64,000 bases of DNA, from the NCBI GenBank assembly GCA_030765065.1, contig CM060975.1:195095507-195159506 (forward strand), in the 5' to 3' direction. This document shows, in pieces, positions 1 to 12,480 of the stretch. The DNA is from Deroplatys truncata (Eukaryota; Arthropoda; Insecta; Mantodea; Mantidae). The notes under the pieces were generated by a model, which made no database searches, was not told the DNA's origin, and worked only from the letters and a program-made list of their open reading frames with translations. Position 1 is the stretch's first letter. Each line of letters begins with the position of its first letter. Made by a program: the position numbers and the translations under genes.

Positions 1-180
1 ACGAAATTCCTCCGACCCAAAACGACTACAAATTGACTTTTCTTCAGATACAACTAATGATTTGGATTAAAATAATGGGATGCTTGAATAAACTATATAA
101 TTTAAATTTTCTGCAAATAACCTGTGATTTTCTTCATTTTGACTGAATTTTATATAATTTGTTATAACTATAAAAGTATA
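1..180 (+). repeat. Family H fragment, degenerate, cut by window edge
   Basis: This starts in the middle of the family H consensus. The line acgaaattcctccgaccc resembles the consensus block before the 'gattttgattaaaat' segment, and 'gatttggattaaaat' and the later ttcattttgactgaatttt also line up. It is much more diverged than the other copies and its right half fades out near 180. The assignment rests on by-eye similarity only. Confidence 0.45.
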
Positions 181-482
181 AACTAGTTAAAATACAAATA
201 TGTATCAGGTAGCTTTTTTAATATTAGTCATTTTCTAAAATTCTATGTTGTACGTTTACATCTTGTCAACAGTAAGTGTGTCATCTGACGTAAGTTTGAA
301 AGTTTGCGATTCTTTTCTTTTTTTTTTCCTCCTTCTTTCTTAAGAGTTCGTTACTAACACTTCTGAATTTATCCCTCTATGCTTCTGTGTTAGCACATGA
401 ATGCTGTTTTCGCATGTGTAGACAATTGAGCAGGTATAGCTTAATTTGAAACAATTTCTAGGCAGAAATGCGTAGATAAAAC
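181..482. other. Unassigned AT-rich stretch
   Basis: AT-rich sequence between two family H pieces. A 63-codon open frame on the minus strand (340-531) shows no recognisable motif and runs into the H copy. I see no gene or RNA here. Confidence 0.6.
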
Positions 483-1266
483 TCTTTTTCTGTACCACGT
501 ATATAGTAGGAGAAAAGGTATTGCATTCCACCCAAAAATGCGATATCTACCGATATTTCGTCATACATGCACGTTTAGAGGCACCTTATACTCAAAAAAG
601 CACTTTATAAAAAAAGGTGTGTGTGAACAGCATAACTCAATAACGAAAAGTCGGATAAATACCAAGCTTGGTATTTAGGTTGAGTACTTTCTAAAGATGC
701 GACAGACACACCAAACTACCCTTTAATGGAACATTTTTAAAAAAGTTTCATATTTAAAAAAATGGCTAACGATTTTGATTAAAATACCATATGTTAAAGA
801 TATCTACATTACAAATAAAATGTGTACATTGAATATTCTGGGAATAGCCTGTGAAGTCCACTCCATTAGGAATGAATTTTGTATAGTCTTGTATAACTAG
901 TAAACGTTAAGCGATAGACAAAAAAAAGTAGATATTTTAAAACACACAATTTATTTAAAATAGATAATTTTATGTGACATCAGCCATTTCCGATATATAC
1001 GTTATTAATAATGGAATTGTTCAATACTTAGCCATTCTTTGAAGTCCTGTCGATTTTCAGTTGGTTCTCGCGATATCGTGGAAAGAGTGTGGAATTTTAA
1101 GTCCATCGTATAGCGTCCAGTTCCTAGACGTTTGGCTGTCTATAACGAAATGTGTAATGTTACTACTTTCGAAAAGATAGGAAATTATTTTTTCGTAAGA
1201 ATAATTTGTATATCCACTAATAAGCGAAAGAAGGTAGAGAAAGTCATGTGAATGTAATACATCAGA
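483..1266 (+). repeat. Family H copy, subfamily A
   Basis: Nearly full-length copy with an eroded left end (cacgtatatagtagg instead of the usual subfamily A hairpin). The block ttgcattccacccaaaaat, the 'aagcgatagac' segment and the right subterminal motif GTAGAGAAAGT (1234-1244) are all present. The right end reads TGTGAATGTAATACATCAGA, so the 3' hairpin stem is imperfect. No intact protein is encoded. Confidence 0.85.
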
Positions 1267-2354
1267 TTTGTATATAAATGCTAGAAAACATAAGATATAC
1301 TTATGGATTTATAATTAATTAGAATAGATACTTCAGTTTATAAATTTGCATCTGAAATACGACGATTACAAATCTTCCCATCAGATTTCCTCAAAATATT
1401 CAAGTATTTGGAGTTTTATTATTAAATACCAGAATAGGTGCATTTAGCCCAACAGGAATTGGAACGAATATTGGTAGGGGGGTTATAAGCAATAGCCTGA
1501 TGAGGGAAATTCCTCAGTTTAAACAGGTTGGGATCATAACTCTGAATCACGATGTTTATTAAGTGGTGAAAAGCAGAAGATCTGGTCTATGGTGAGCGTG
1601 TTGCTGTTAACACTGTTATCGTGTCGGCCGACTGACATGCTTCTGTATCCAAACTTTGTTGTTGAGTTGCAAAACAAAACGAAAACGAACCGCGCCAAAC
1701 GCAAGATTGGATCATCAAGTCTCAATAATTAGCGTAACGGAAAGAATATTAATGTAGCAGTTTCCTCTCATGACTAAAGTAGTGTTCAAACCGGCTGTAC
1801 TCCGGAAGAATTCCAAAACGAGGTTGAGGTAATTTGCAGATCCGCAAATAAATCTCTAAACTTGCTTTTTTTTATTATTATTATTTATTTTTGTTCTAAT
1901 TTTAATATAACATTCTTGTCCAGTCGTGTAACAGAAGCAGTGTTGCCAACTTTGCTGCTATTTCTAACGACTTTCAGCCCTGTGTTAGCGACAGATTTAC
2001 TCTATAGCGGCTAACGAAAAATATGACATTTTAAGCTAAATGCGGCGAAATTCCTATACCTTTGTCGCTAAATTCTCTAATGTATTTGAGACCATAATTT
2101 AGAAATTATGTGAAAAATTAGCAGATTGCATCCTTTTACGTATTACATACACAAGTTACAAGTGGAATTAAAATTCCAAACCCGCTATATTTATAACTTA
2201 ATAGTCTACTTATCTAAACACCCATAGCTAGAAAATAGTACTAGTGCTGTAGAAAATAGGAATCTCAGATTCCTACTTGTTTAAGTCAATCAATGGGTCC
2301 TACCCTGCGACGCCTTCGTTCAGGATTGAAAAAAGAGGAAAGCTAGGGAAAAAA
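1267..2354. other. Unassigned intergenic stretch
   Basis: No recognisable coding, SINE or terminal-repeat structure. It contains a short T-rich tract near 1867-1890. A 63-codon minus-strand frame (1534-1725) has no motif I know. It ends in the A-tract that flanks the next family H copy. Confidence 0.6.
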
Positions 2355-3156
2355 TCTGATGTGTTACACTCACATGACTTTCTCTACTCTTGTACAAACT
2401 ATTTTTACAAACGCTTATTCTCCTTATGCTTCATGTTAATCGAGATATCGAGATATCTTATTGCTAATTTTGTTGTAGATGCAAGGGGAATTGATAGGAT
2501 TTGAGCTATACACAAATATTTTAAGAGCTGGTTGATATGTGGAGTATTCCATTCTTTTTGCATTACCAGGACAAAAAAATGAATAACGAATTTGAGAAAA
2601 GGTATAAGTATTGGAAAATTTAAGGGAATAACAAGCAATATCTCGAAAATGGTTCACTCAACAAAAAAAAATGTATTTGACATAAATTATGTATTTTAAC
2701 GCGATCTACATTTTTGTCTATCTCTTTTGGTTTACCAGTTATATAAAAGTCGTTCACAATGGAGAATTCCTTTGGAGACATTCCCAGAAAATTCGAGATA
2801 TACATTTCATTTGTCATGAAAATATCTTAAAACATATGATATTTTAATCAAAATCGTTAGAGCCATTTTTGAGAAAATGAAAATTTTCGAAAAATGTTCC
2901 ATTTAGAGGGTAATCCGGGGTGGGGGATTTTCTTGAAAACCTTCTGGAAGATACTGAACCTAAATACCATGTTTGGTGTTTATCCGACTGTTCATTTCTG
3001 AGTTATGCTGTTCACAGACACACACAGACATGTTTCCAAAAATGTTTTTCTTTGATTCAGGGGGTCTCAAAACATGTATTTCCGGTGAAATATCGGTATC
3101 GAATTTTTGGGTGGAATACAATACTTCCCCTACTTACTATACGTAGTAGAGAAAGT
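2355..3156 (-). repeat. Family H copy, subfamily B
   Basis: Full-length copy read on the minus strand. It starts TCTGATGTGTTACAC and ends GTAGAGAAAGT at 3156. A-tracts flank it, and the right one (AAAAA, 3157-3161) is shared with the next copy. The plus strand holds a 139-codon open frame (2920-3339) that crosses the junction into the next copy. Its first part recurs in other H copies (see findings), but it has no known domain. Confidence 0.92.
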
Positions 3157-3161
3157 AAAAA

Positions 3162-4011
3162 TCTGTTACATACACATAACTTTCTTTACGCTCTATTGTT
3201 TATTAGTGGGTATACCGATTATTCTTTCAAACTTTATTTTTCTATCTGCTTCATTTTAATCGAGACAAACCTTTGCAGAAATAGCTACATTACAATTTCG
3301 ATAGGGTACAAAGGGAACAATGATAGTCAATATATTTAAGTATTGCACGCTATACAATGGCCTTAAAATTCCATATACTTCCCATGACATTGCTAGAAAC
3401 AATTGAAAATGGACAGGATTTTAAAAGAATGACCAAGTATTGAGGAATTCGAGCCATTAACAACGAATGTTTCAGAAATGGATGATTCCACAAAAATAGT
3501 TATTTCAAATAAATTGTATGTTTTAAAGACATCTACATTTTTACAATATGTTTTCTTTTATCGCTTAACGTTTACCAGTTATACAGGATTATACAAAATT
3601 TCTTCCGAATAAAGAAATCTTCACAGGCTAATACCAGAAAATTCGGGATATACATTTTATTTGTCATATACATCTTTAATATATGGGATTTTAATCAATA
3701 TCGTTAAAGCCATTTTTTGGAAAATAAAAAATTTCGATAAATGTTCCACATAAAGGGTAATTTCAGGGGGGGATTTCTGAAAATCTTCGTGTCGCATCTT
3801 TTAAAGATACTGAACCTAAATCCCAAGTTTGGTGTTCATCCGACTTTTCTTTTTTGAGTTGTGCGTCCACAGACACACGCGGACATTTTTCTAAAAATGC
3901 TCTTTTGGATTCAAGAGCCTCAAAATATTTATTTCTAGCAAAATCTCAGTGTCGAATTTTTGGGTGGAATGCGATATCTTATCTATTTACTATCTAGGTT
4001 TTAGAGAAAGT
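3162..4011 (-). repeat. Family H copy, subfamily A, in direct tandem
   Basis: Full-length subfamily A copy in the same orientation as the copy ending at 3156, separated only by AAAAA. It begins TCTGTTACATACAC and ends TTAGAGAAAGT followed by another A-run. Because the two belong to different subfamilies, the pair is more likely a second insertion into the flanking A-tract than a local duplication. Confidence 0.9.
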
Positions 4012-4149
4012 AAAAAAACAGCAGCAGAACAGGAGGGTGATTAAAACGACGATGAGACCGTTATCCCCTCCGACAGCGAATAGATACCTATATAAAAGAT
4101 ATGTAATGATTTTAATCCCTTTCCCCCTTTTTAGGCCTTTTGACTATTT

Positions 4150-5028
4150 ACTTTCTCTACCATGTACATAGTAGGTAGAGAAGGTAGGTATTGCATTCCA
4201 CTTGAACATTCGATACCGAAATTTCACCGAAAATACATGTTTTGAGGCCACCTGAATCCAAAAATCTTTATAGAAAAAGGTCTGTCTGTCTGTGTGTGTG
4301 TGTGTGGGGGGGGGTGAATAGCATAACTCAAAAACGAAAAGACAGATAAATACCAAACTTGGCGATATACAGATTCAGTACCTTCAAAAGATGCGACACG
4401 AAGATTTTAATGCAAATCCCCCAACCACAAACTATGCTTCACATGGAAGATTTTTGAAATGTTTGTTTTTCTAAAAAATGACTTAATGATTTGCATTAAA
4501 ATACCTATATTAAATATATTTACATTACAAATAAAATGTTTATCCTTAATTTTCTGGGAATAGACTGTGAAGTCCACTTCATTTGGAAGAAATTTTGTAT
4601 AAGCGCGTATAACTGGTAAATGTTAAGCGATAGACCAAAACATACTAAAAAAACAAATAAAAGAAACCATGCAGATCTCTTTAAAACACACGTTATTTCA
4701 AATAACTTTTTTGTGGCATCAGCCATTTCTGAGATATCTGATATTAATGGTTCGATTGTTTAATACTTTGTCATCCTTTTCAATCCTTTCGATATTCACT
4801 TTTTTCTCGAATTGCACGCACGGATCGTGGCATTTTAAGGCAAGTAGATCGCGTCCAGTTCTTAAATCGACTATCGCCATTCCATTTATATCTATAACGA
4901 AATGCGTAATGTAGCTATTTCCAGAAAGTTTATCTCGATTAGCATGAAGAAGATAGGAAACCAAACTTTGAATAACCACTAATATGCGTTAGAGGGTAGA
5001 GAAAGTCATGTGAATGTGTCACATCAGA
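4150..5028 (+). repeat. Family H copy, subfamily A
   Basis: Complete copy. The left end ACTTTCTCTACC pairs with GGTAGAGAAGG to make the subfamily A left hairpin. A CTGT/GT microsatellite with a G-run lies at about 4281-4314. The right end carries GTAGAGAAAGT and the hairpin TGTGA-ATGTG-TCACA, then CATCAGA. Flanks are tattt on the left and tttgt on the right. Confidence 0.92.
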
Positions 5029-5109
5029 TTTGTAATATTCTTTAGGGGCTTTCTAGCGACATTCTAACTTCAATATGGCGACAAATGCTGTTTACTAAAA
5101 TTAAAATTA

Positions 5110-5312
5110 AGCTTTATTTATGGACGCTCTTTAACTGCTGTGATCCTTGGCGTCCCATTCTATATTGGGCGTGAAAGACCGGTAATTTTGCTCAGAGACC
5201 TCTTTATCAAGTTTGAGGTTCTTTTACGTGCCGTAAATCTACGACACGGAACTAACGGCTTTACTTCCCTTCCGAAGGAAGCCATGCTAAGGATTTTTGC
5301 GCCCGAAAAAAT
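5110..5312 (-). repeat. SINE family S3 body, head missing
   Basis: About 200 bp closely matching the body of the S3 SINE at 19.9-20.2 kb (shared landmarks ttgggcgtgaaagaccg, cttccgaaggaagccatgc and cgcccgaaaaaa). The tRNA-like head that follows in the other copy is absent here, so this is a 5'-truncated insertion on the minus strand. A 73-codon plus-strand frame over it is incidental. Confidence 0.8.
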
Positions 5313-6873
5313 GCTGTTCTGGATCTACTTTGTCAATAAGATTTGTTATTGTTTTTTTTAAGTAATTGCTGATAAACTTGAATCAAAGGATGATATAACT
5401 GGAAAAAATAATAACATTCCTTAATAAATAAACTATTAGATACAAGTATATCAGTGAACTTACAAGGCATGCCACTATATCCTGTAAACATTTCAGTCTT
5501 ATAACTGAAATAGTTTCGGAGATAATGCGTCATGAATTTAGAAAATTTAACGGGACACGGCATTTAATCTCTCTTTAATCACTGGGGCACAGTAAGAGAA
5601 TATCAACAACGCTAAAGCTGTGATATAAATTGTTGAAACCGAGTTTTTTGCACTGATTTTTCAACACGCATTTTATTATGTTACTCTGTAGTATTGTCGG
5701 CGACTTTCGCCCTTTGTTGGTCGAAATTTAAATCTATGGTTTGCTCCACAACTTTCTGCGCATTGTCCATAAAATTCTCCAACACGATTAAATAAAAATG
5801 TTGCTTGATTTAATTGTCATGGAGTAGTATCAGCTTTAATTTAAATTCTTGGAATTGTCCATGAATAGATCACAATTTAAAAAAAAATGGTGAGGAAAAA
5901 CGTAATGGATTTAGTGTCGAAGAACGAGGAATATGATAGTAATGATGAAAAATGTATGCAGTGCGAGAGAAGTAAAATAAGGCGACCAAGAAGGATAAGA
6001 GCACGAAGTAATTTCTATGAATACGTCGTCATAGATGATGTGACGCTGTTTCGTTTCACAAAACGATCAATACTTTCCATTTTGCAATAAATAGGACAGG
6101 AATAGCCATTTCCGTCTAGTAGTTATACAATTTACTCATAAGGGATACGCATTTTAACTAAATTAGAGCTTTAAGTACTACAGTATCAATATTTGTTAGT
6201 CTTACTTCACGTTTGTTTCTGTACAACATGATATAGACCTTCACTCATGGTGCGCTTTGCACCGTAATTAACACATAGTGTTTTGTTTCCTATATTTTTG
6301 CAATAAAATATTTAACATAACCAATCTTTTCAGCTTCCAACTCATCTTTTTTTACAAAGACATTGTTTGCGTCCTTTTTCAGATTCTTCAAAGTCTTTTG
6401 GCGACACCAGGAACCGAAAGTGAATTTAATAGCGATAAAGACGTTTATCTTGGTTTGTGTAAACGACGAGCAACAAAAACTATCACTGTTAATGAAATCT
6501 AGCATGCAAGAGGCTTTTTGTAAAACAAAACGTAAGAAACAGAGATTTTTGTCTTTTCCTGTAGGCGTATTGTGTATCTTCTATGGAATCTGAATATCAG
6601 ACAATCACCTAAAGAACACATTGGAAGAATAAACTTTAATCACTTGTGAAAAACAAGAAATAATTCTTCATAAAGGCAACGTGTCTCTAGGTGAATAACA
6701 TATTGTAGTATAGGCTTGATTCTAGGAGTAGCAATTATATCTTGTCAAAGTTAAAAGTATTTGAACCGAATTCTAGAGGCAGGGTGCAAAGCATCTGCAA
6801 GTTGAGGTTGAGAAAATGATCTGCTCAAACATTTATTGGACATGGACCGTTCTTGGCATACCCTTTAAACCCT
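5313..6873. other. Unassigned intergenic stretch
   Basis: Mostly low-complexity AT-rich DNA. A 67-codon plus-strand frame at 5887-6090 is rich in acidic, Arg and Lys codons but has no motif I can name. A 71-76 codon set of overlapping frames at 6278-6593 is mutually antisense and so probably not real. No tRNA or splice-supported exon is visible. Confidence 0.5.
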
Positions 6874-7275
6874 GTTCGAAGAACCATTGCTGAATGGATT
6901 AACCATAACCACTAATTGCCATGGGTTCAAACAGAGGGATGCAAGCACAGTAAGGGAATAAGTGAGCAGTATATCCTCTTTATTCACTGAAGATGCACTT
7001 AATCTCAATGGATCTGAAATAAACCTGATAACCGGCCTCTTGACAGGGCATTGTAGATTGCAGAGATACCTAAATACGATAGGAATCTTTAGAGAGGAAC
7101 CAGTATACAGGCTATGTATTAAAAGAGAATGAAATTGCCTCTCAGATCATCTTCAAATGAAGCACTAGGTAGGAAAAGTTTTGGGTCTGATAAACCCAAA
7201 TGATGATTTTACTAAAGAAAACTTAGTAAACTTCTGTCCCTAATTAAAGGGACAGGGCTATTTAAAACAATGGTG
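6874..7275 (+). pseudogene. LINE 3' coding relic, RNase H-like C-terminus
   Basis: Broken frames together read like the RNase H and C-terminal end of an arthropod Jockey-like non-LTR retrotransposon. RRTIAEWIN is followed by WVQTEGCKHSK near 6922, then after a frame change by LITGLLTGHCRLQRYL near 7040, and finally TKENLVNFC near 7225. The motif 'LLTGHCRL' before a Cys-containing segment is typical of these proteins. Several stops and frame changes show it is dead. The reverse transcriptase and endonuclease parts are absent, as expected for 5'-truncated copies. The clade is inferred. Confidence 0.7.
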
Positions 7276-8406
7276 ATAGGAGATAAAACAACAATCCCTT
7301 AGGTTTCAGTGTCAAGGGCAATTACAACCCGACTCCATCACTACGATAGTCAAGTCAAGTGAGGTTAAGATGTTCAATAGTGGCTATTCCCAATTCTTGA
7401 TAAAGTTGCGAATTCCTCATGCACCATGTAATACCGGGCAATCCAGAACAGCGGCCACAGCAAAGTAATCACCAGCAGAAAACCTTACCTTTGCCTTACC
7501 TCACCCCACTATCCACAGTGCGATAGGAATCTTTGGGTGAACACTTCTGGCTCTTTTATCTTTTACTGAAAGCTGCTCTTTTCTCACCTCCTTCCTCTGT
7601 CTCGGATTGTCTCCGTAATGCAAAAGCCCAAAATTAACAACGGTGAATATAATGCATTGTTTTGGTCTTACTTTATTGATTCCCATGACCGAAATGTGTG
7701 CCGATTAGGTTTATGGCCTCTACTTGGGCAGGGTTTTCAACCTGAGAAACGGTTCTTGTATAACACCAAGGAACTGTCAACTCGTAGAGATGATGATATA
7801 GCTTCATTAATTAGTAATATGCTTGGTTGTTATGTTGATATGTGCATGCCCTGTTAACAAACGATCAAGGTATCACTCAAATATGTTTTCGAAGATAGTG
7901 CTTTTTGATTTCATGCTGCATTACTTGCGCGTAACCTATCTGCTTGTTTTGCCTATTTTACTTTACGTATGTGTATGAACTAGATTAAATCCTCTGAATT
8001 TCTGTGTTTATTATTGAAGACAAGGAATATAATCATATTTTATAGTTGAATTTTACCATTTAAATCTTACCTGGGTTTTTAATTTTTACTTGTTAATATT
8101 TAATTACGATTTAATACATACAACACGTAAGTATGAGCTGCAAGTTATTGATTTTATTGAGTTCAACAACCAGGAGGTGTGCATAATGATCGCCAGTTCG
8201 CCATTATGGTTAATGCTGATAACTTGCTACTGAAACTGCAATGTTCAACAGCTGTTAGTAATTAATTCTAGAGTTTCGAAAGCAGGTACTCGTCTTCGTT
8301 CTCATATTTTTACGTTCTTTCTCGTTCTTTAATAATGGACTTATCTCCCTTGTATCGCAATACCTATTACAACTCGGTCAAAAACACTTCTGAAAAGCGA
8401 TATTGA
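7276..8406. other. Possible LINE tail, then unassigned DNA
   Basis: The first few hundred bases may be the 3' tail of the preceding LINE relic, but I see no clear poly-A end. A 79-codon plus-strand frame at 7618-7857 and an antisense 61-codon frame at 7501-7686 have no recognisable motif. The rest is AT-rich intergenic DNA. Confidence 0.45.
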
Positions 8407-8407
8407 G

Positions 8408-8485
<78 letters not shown>
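8407..8485. repeat. (ATT)n microsatellite
   Basis: About 26 near-perfect ATT units. It is a simple repeat, likely length-polymorphic, with no coding role. Confidence 0.97.
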
Positions 8486-9224
8486 TACCTGAAAGTAGAT
8501 TGACTAATGCACCGTGAGGATGATACAATTTGACCCGAGCTGTAACAAATGAGAATTGTGAAGCAAACTAACGTGGCCAGAAGAACCACAGTTCATCTTA
8601 TCGCCAATGTTGTAGGTGTATTGTAACCCGAAGGGATTCGTGGCCGGTTCCTCAGCTATGTTAAATAACGAACGTCATTCCCCCACCTCGTACACTCAAA
8701 TCAAATAAGAGGCGATAATGAGCGGTTTCTACGCCTGATTCATTGCTGTACTAATACTCCTGGTTCAACGACTTGCCTTGCGTCTTCACGAGACCATGAC
8801 GACAACATAACATTTACTCGGATGTTCGACCGTGAATAAAACATCACCTCCCTCGTAAAATGCAAGACGATCATTTAATATTTAACAGCAAAATGCTTTA
8901 CAAAACCTTCTATTCAAAGGGTACCCAACGGCGAAAATAATAAATCGCGCAATATTTGATCTATCAACTTCAAATTTTTGGTGATAATTGGCATCTGCTC
9001 TAAAAATAAAATATTGGAACCATATTGAGGAATTATTTACTAAACTTTTAGATTCCAATTGTGCATTATTACAGATTTCTAACTCAAAATGTAATTTCTG
9101 TACAACTAAAACATAATAATAACTTTGGCTTGGTGTTTTTGGGAAATGTTCATTAGTTTGGCTGTAAAACTTTTTCAAATATTGATGATATACTTTTCGT
9201 AATTTTTTGCACTAGGTATTATAT
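8486..9224. other. Unassigned intergenic stretch
   Basis: No gene seen. A 98-codon minus-strand open frame at 8882-9178 is the longest here, but its predicted protein has no motif I recognise and its base composition matches the surroundings. I treat it as a chance frame. Confidence 0.45.
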
Positions 9225-9480
9225 CATCATCTCATCTTCCTAACAGGTGATAGTCCTAGGACTGTTCCGGTCTGCATTAAATTCTCCCGCCATATTTTCA
9301 CAGGACGATCCAGTGATCTTTTCCCTGATGGTCTGTAGTTGCAGATCGCTCTGGGATCCTGCTTCTGGGCATACGCTTGGCGTGCTGGAACCAATTTTCT
9401 TGATATTGATGATTATACTGCACGACAGGTTCCATTCCCAGTTCTTATAGGATGTCTTCATTTCGTTGGTCCCATTTAGT
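9225..9480 (-). pseudogene. LINE C-terminal relic, minus strand
   Basis: In one minus-strand frame the sequence reads WFQHAKRMPRSRIPERS, then RSLDRPVKIWRENL. This is the 'W..H..RM...R.P' plus 'G.R...RP.K.W' tail that ends many insect non-LTR retrotransposon ORFs. The longest annotatable frames (about 70 codons on each strand) are in other frames and are shadows. Only the last 80 or so codons remain, so it is a 5'-truncated dead copy. Confidence 0.65.
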
Positions 9481-9989
9481 GTAGCCGCTGTTCAGCGCAT
9501 TCATTTCACTGGCAGTAATTATAATGTATTTAATTGCACAGTTAATATATATTATAGAAAAAGCCCAAGTCAATCAGTTTATTTGTTCAACGGCTCCTCA
9601 CGAATATTGAAAATTTCAGAAAAACTGGTTGAGATGTATGTCATTGGAGCAATTTGAATATTGCAAGATGTTTAAATAAGTACTGCAGAAAAATACTTTT
9701 GGAAATTGGGGTATCAGGTAAAATACATGCGCACCAATTTTTAAATTTCTGAATTACTTTATAAGTATCACAGCCATTGGAATTCTGCAGGCATAATGTA
9801 AAAGTAGGAGCTACAAACGGAATAGAACACTAAAAATTTGAAAATCGACTTCATCACCTTTCACCAATAGGTCACCGTAAATGGGATATTGTTGGAGCCC
9901 TTTCAAATGAAGATGTTATCAATTAAAACCGAACAGAACTTGTTCCTGTCCTGCTTGAAACGTTTGTAAGAAGTTTATTCAGGTAATAG
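9481..9989. other. Unassigned intergenic stretch
   Basis: AT-rich DNA between a LINE relic and a Tc1-like relic. A 63-codon plus-strand frame (9466-9657) has no motif. Nothing else is supported. Confidence 0.5.
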
Positions 9990-10520
9990 AGCGAAGAAAT
10001 GCTTTTTCTTTAGACTGTGGTGTCGCAGCTCTGACTCCCGCCGAAACATTTATAATGTCCTCGCAACTACCACTTCTCATAGTTACAATAAAATAATACT
10101 AATAATAATGATAATAAGAACATGCCATATCATAAGAAATGTTGTAAATGTCCTTCACTATCCTCGTATTTTGGCATCTCAGGAAATTTTCATTACAGTC
10201 GAGAGTTCAATTTTGAAATTAGGTGAATTTTTCGCCCGATGTTTTTATGTAGGTCTTCCAAAGTATGGGGTTTGTTGCATACACCTTATTTTTCACTGAA
10301 GAAGCATGGTTCCATTTATATGGTTATGTTTCGTCGCAAAATAACAGGTATTGGAGCGCAGAGAAACCGATTTTATACACCAGATTCCATTGCATGACTA
10401 GAACATTGACGTGCAGAAAATGTATACAGAATAACGGAACATATATTTTGAAGAAACAATAAATGCAAAAGTGTACAGGAATGACTTACACTGTTTTTTG
10501 AACAGATAACGGACCTTGAA
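9990..10520 (+). pseudogene. Tc1/mariner-like foldback element relic, right arm missing
   Basis: The left part (tgactcccgccgaaac near 10033, then a block around 10120-10270) matches the left arm of the element at 26900-27911. The middle encodes FTEEAWFHLYGYVSSQNNRYW (10282-10350), the segment around the first catalytic Asp of Tc1-like transposases; here that Asp position reads Glu. WSAEKP follows. The second and third catalytic regions and the right arm were not found. It is the second member of the family best seen at 26.9 kb and is clearly non-functional. Confidence 0.6.
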
Positions 10521-10678
10521 TATCAGTATGGATTTTCCCAAAATTTTGCTACCGCGCATACAGCTGATTAGTGATGCAGTAATTTGTATCACAAATTATT
10601 TAAATGTAAAGAGTGATTATAGTATGAATATGTATTATTATGTGACATTGATTTGAGATGTTTGTTGATTGTAATTAT

Positions 10679-11260
10679 TGTTGGGAAGTAAGTTTATACT
10701 GCCTTACTGAAACTGACAATAATAGCGTGCAATAATGCAGCGAGGGGGTGAGCTGTTTATCATTATTGGAAACGAGGAAGTTACGTAATATTGGCGCGTT
10801 TTTCTTAAGAATTTTCTGGAACGTTTCCCTAGAGCATATGTATTCATAATTTTCATTGGATATAAAAATAGACGCTAATGTTGGCGCGTTTTATTAGCCA
10901 ATAGCAGCTCAGTTATAATCTTTAGGCATATCTGGGTGTAGGAGTATAAAAAGGTAAGTTAGAGGTAAAGAACCGGTCAGTTCATTTAAAATCTTTGTAC
11001 ACTAAACGTCGCCTTCAGTCCTTCAGTCCAGCAGAAATATTACACGTCGGCTATCGATTCGCAAGTTACGCGTATAAGAGTTATGAAAAATCTCAAGTAT
11101 GGTAAAGTTAATTATACAAAAGATTGAAGTACGTGGATTAAAAGTGATCAGTAAGAAGTTATTATAACAGTTTCAGTTTGGCGAGTGTCAAGATCAATGT
11201 GTAAATGTGATAGTAAATGTGTTCGACAATAAAAGTGTAAAACAAATTCTTTCATCAGTG
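10679..11260 (+). repeat. Candidate solo LTR with core promoter
   Basis: The stretch begins TGTTGGGAAG. It has TATAAAAA at 10945-10952, an arthropod-type initiator TCAGTT at about 10977 (34 bp downstream), and AATAAA at 11228-11233. That order gives a U3-R-U5 layout. TTAT lies immediately before it (10675-10678) and after it (11261-11264), a possible 4-bp target duplication. The proposed right end is CAGTG rather than the expected CA, which weakens the case. It could instead be the promoter and first exon of an unrecognised gene. Confidence 0.35.
10945..10982 (+). promoter_or_regulatory. TATA box plus initiator
   Basis: TATAAAAA is followed at the normal spacing by GGTCAGTTC, a good match to the arthropod TCAKT initiator. 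Predicted transcription start is near 10979, on the plus strand. No open frame of note follows within 300 bp, which favours an LTR origin. Confidence 0.45.
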
Positions 11261-11264
11261 TTAT

Positions 11265-12480
11265 TTTTGGATAAGAGACTCCCTTCCGTTTACACAACCT
11301 GTATAAAGAGAAGTGCTTGACCAAAAGATAATAGCTAGCCGGAGGACAGAGAACCAAAATTAAATAAAATAACAGTAGCATGCTTTCAAACAAAAACTAA
11401 TACTGCCGCAAATTGCTAACACCATATGGAGCTAACAAGCCTAACAAATGAATCACGTCACAAGATGGCTTCATCACATGAAGTAAACACAAATACAAAC
11501 ATATACAAATAAAGTTACTTCATTAGTCATTAAATTTAATTAAGGAAATGTTACTTTGTTGGTTTAGTAAGTACCCCGAAATCATATTAACCCTAACTAT
11601 AAGTTGTTCTTCATACTATTAAAGAACAGTAATTTGCAACGTTTAATAGCATACGCGTGTTATATAAATCAAGTCCATAGCACGGCTCAGTGTTTAATTT
11701 AACACTTAAGGTGCATCCAGGTTATAGTTTGTACGTAATCAGCGATTATGACAAAGAAGGAGGGCGATGACCAAACCTATGCACCGAAGAGAAGAATATA
11801 TATACTATGACACTGACTCAGAAGACCTAAATTGTGCGTCTTTTGTAAATAGCTTGTCAGGTGATTTTTCTGGTTATATAACTAGTGACTCTAGTTAGAA
11901 CGTTGACCGCCCAGTCATATTTGATTTCTAGTAACCTAAGTTAGGCTGCGTCCCCTATAAGTGCACATTATGATTACAGATTCGGGCAGCCAAATCGCTA
12001 AATCTCCTAAAACGTTTGGTGTCTGGTCTTGGAGTCTGAAATCACAGTATCGATTGCAATAGGTGAACAACGTTGCTGCCCGCAGATACATATACGTATA
12101 TATTTGGTTACGGATTCAGGTGTTACACCAATTGTATGCAATTACATAGCATCGGCAAGAATTGTTTTGTACAGTTTTCCCTAGGCTTTCTCTTAAGCTG
12201 CTATACTACAATTTCTCTTGTGTTTATTTCGCTGCTGAAGGGCAACATTTTAAATGATAGGTCACTCAGCCTTGAAATTATTTTGCCAACGGTTTCGGTC
12301 AGTTCATTTATGTAATGTGGCACCTTCCAGAGGAAGTACGTATGCTAATTGATATTTACGCCAAGGATTACAAGTTAGCTCTTTATCTTACAGTTTCAAG
12401 TAAGGAAAAAGCAAATGTTAATTTCGTGTTATACGAATGTGAAATGACACTTTTATTATAGTCATTAAGTTAGGAGCAGT
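11265..12480. other. Unassigned stretch with a possible acidic coding relic
   Basis: Mostly unrecognised. From 11749 a plus-strand ATG frame is Lys/Asp-rich but stops after about 20 codons. A shifted frame continues with YYDTDSEDLNC and a Ser/Asp-rich run up to about 11898. Acidic N-termini of this kind occur in some transposases, but no diagnostic motif follows. An 80-codon frame at 12073-12315 is hydrophobic and AT-driven. No function is assigned. Confidence 0.35.

Noticed and set aside
8407-8485. Long ATT run as a possible CRISPR-like or satellite array
   Set aside because: A plain trinucleotide microsatellite without spacers or higher-order units.
8882-9178. 98-codon minus-strand open frame
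   Set aside because: No motif or supporting signals; it lies in AT-rich DNA just outside a LINE relic.
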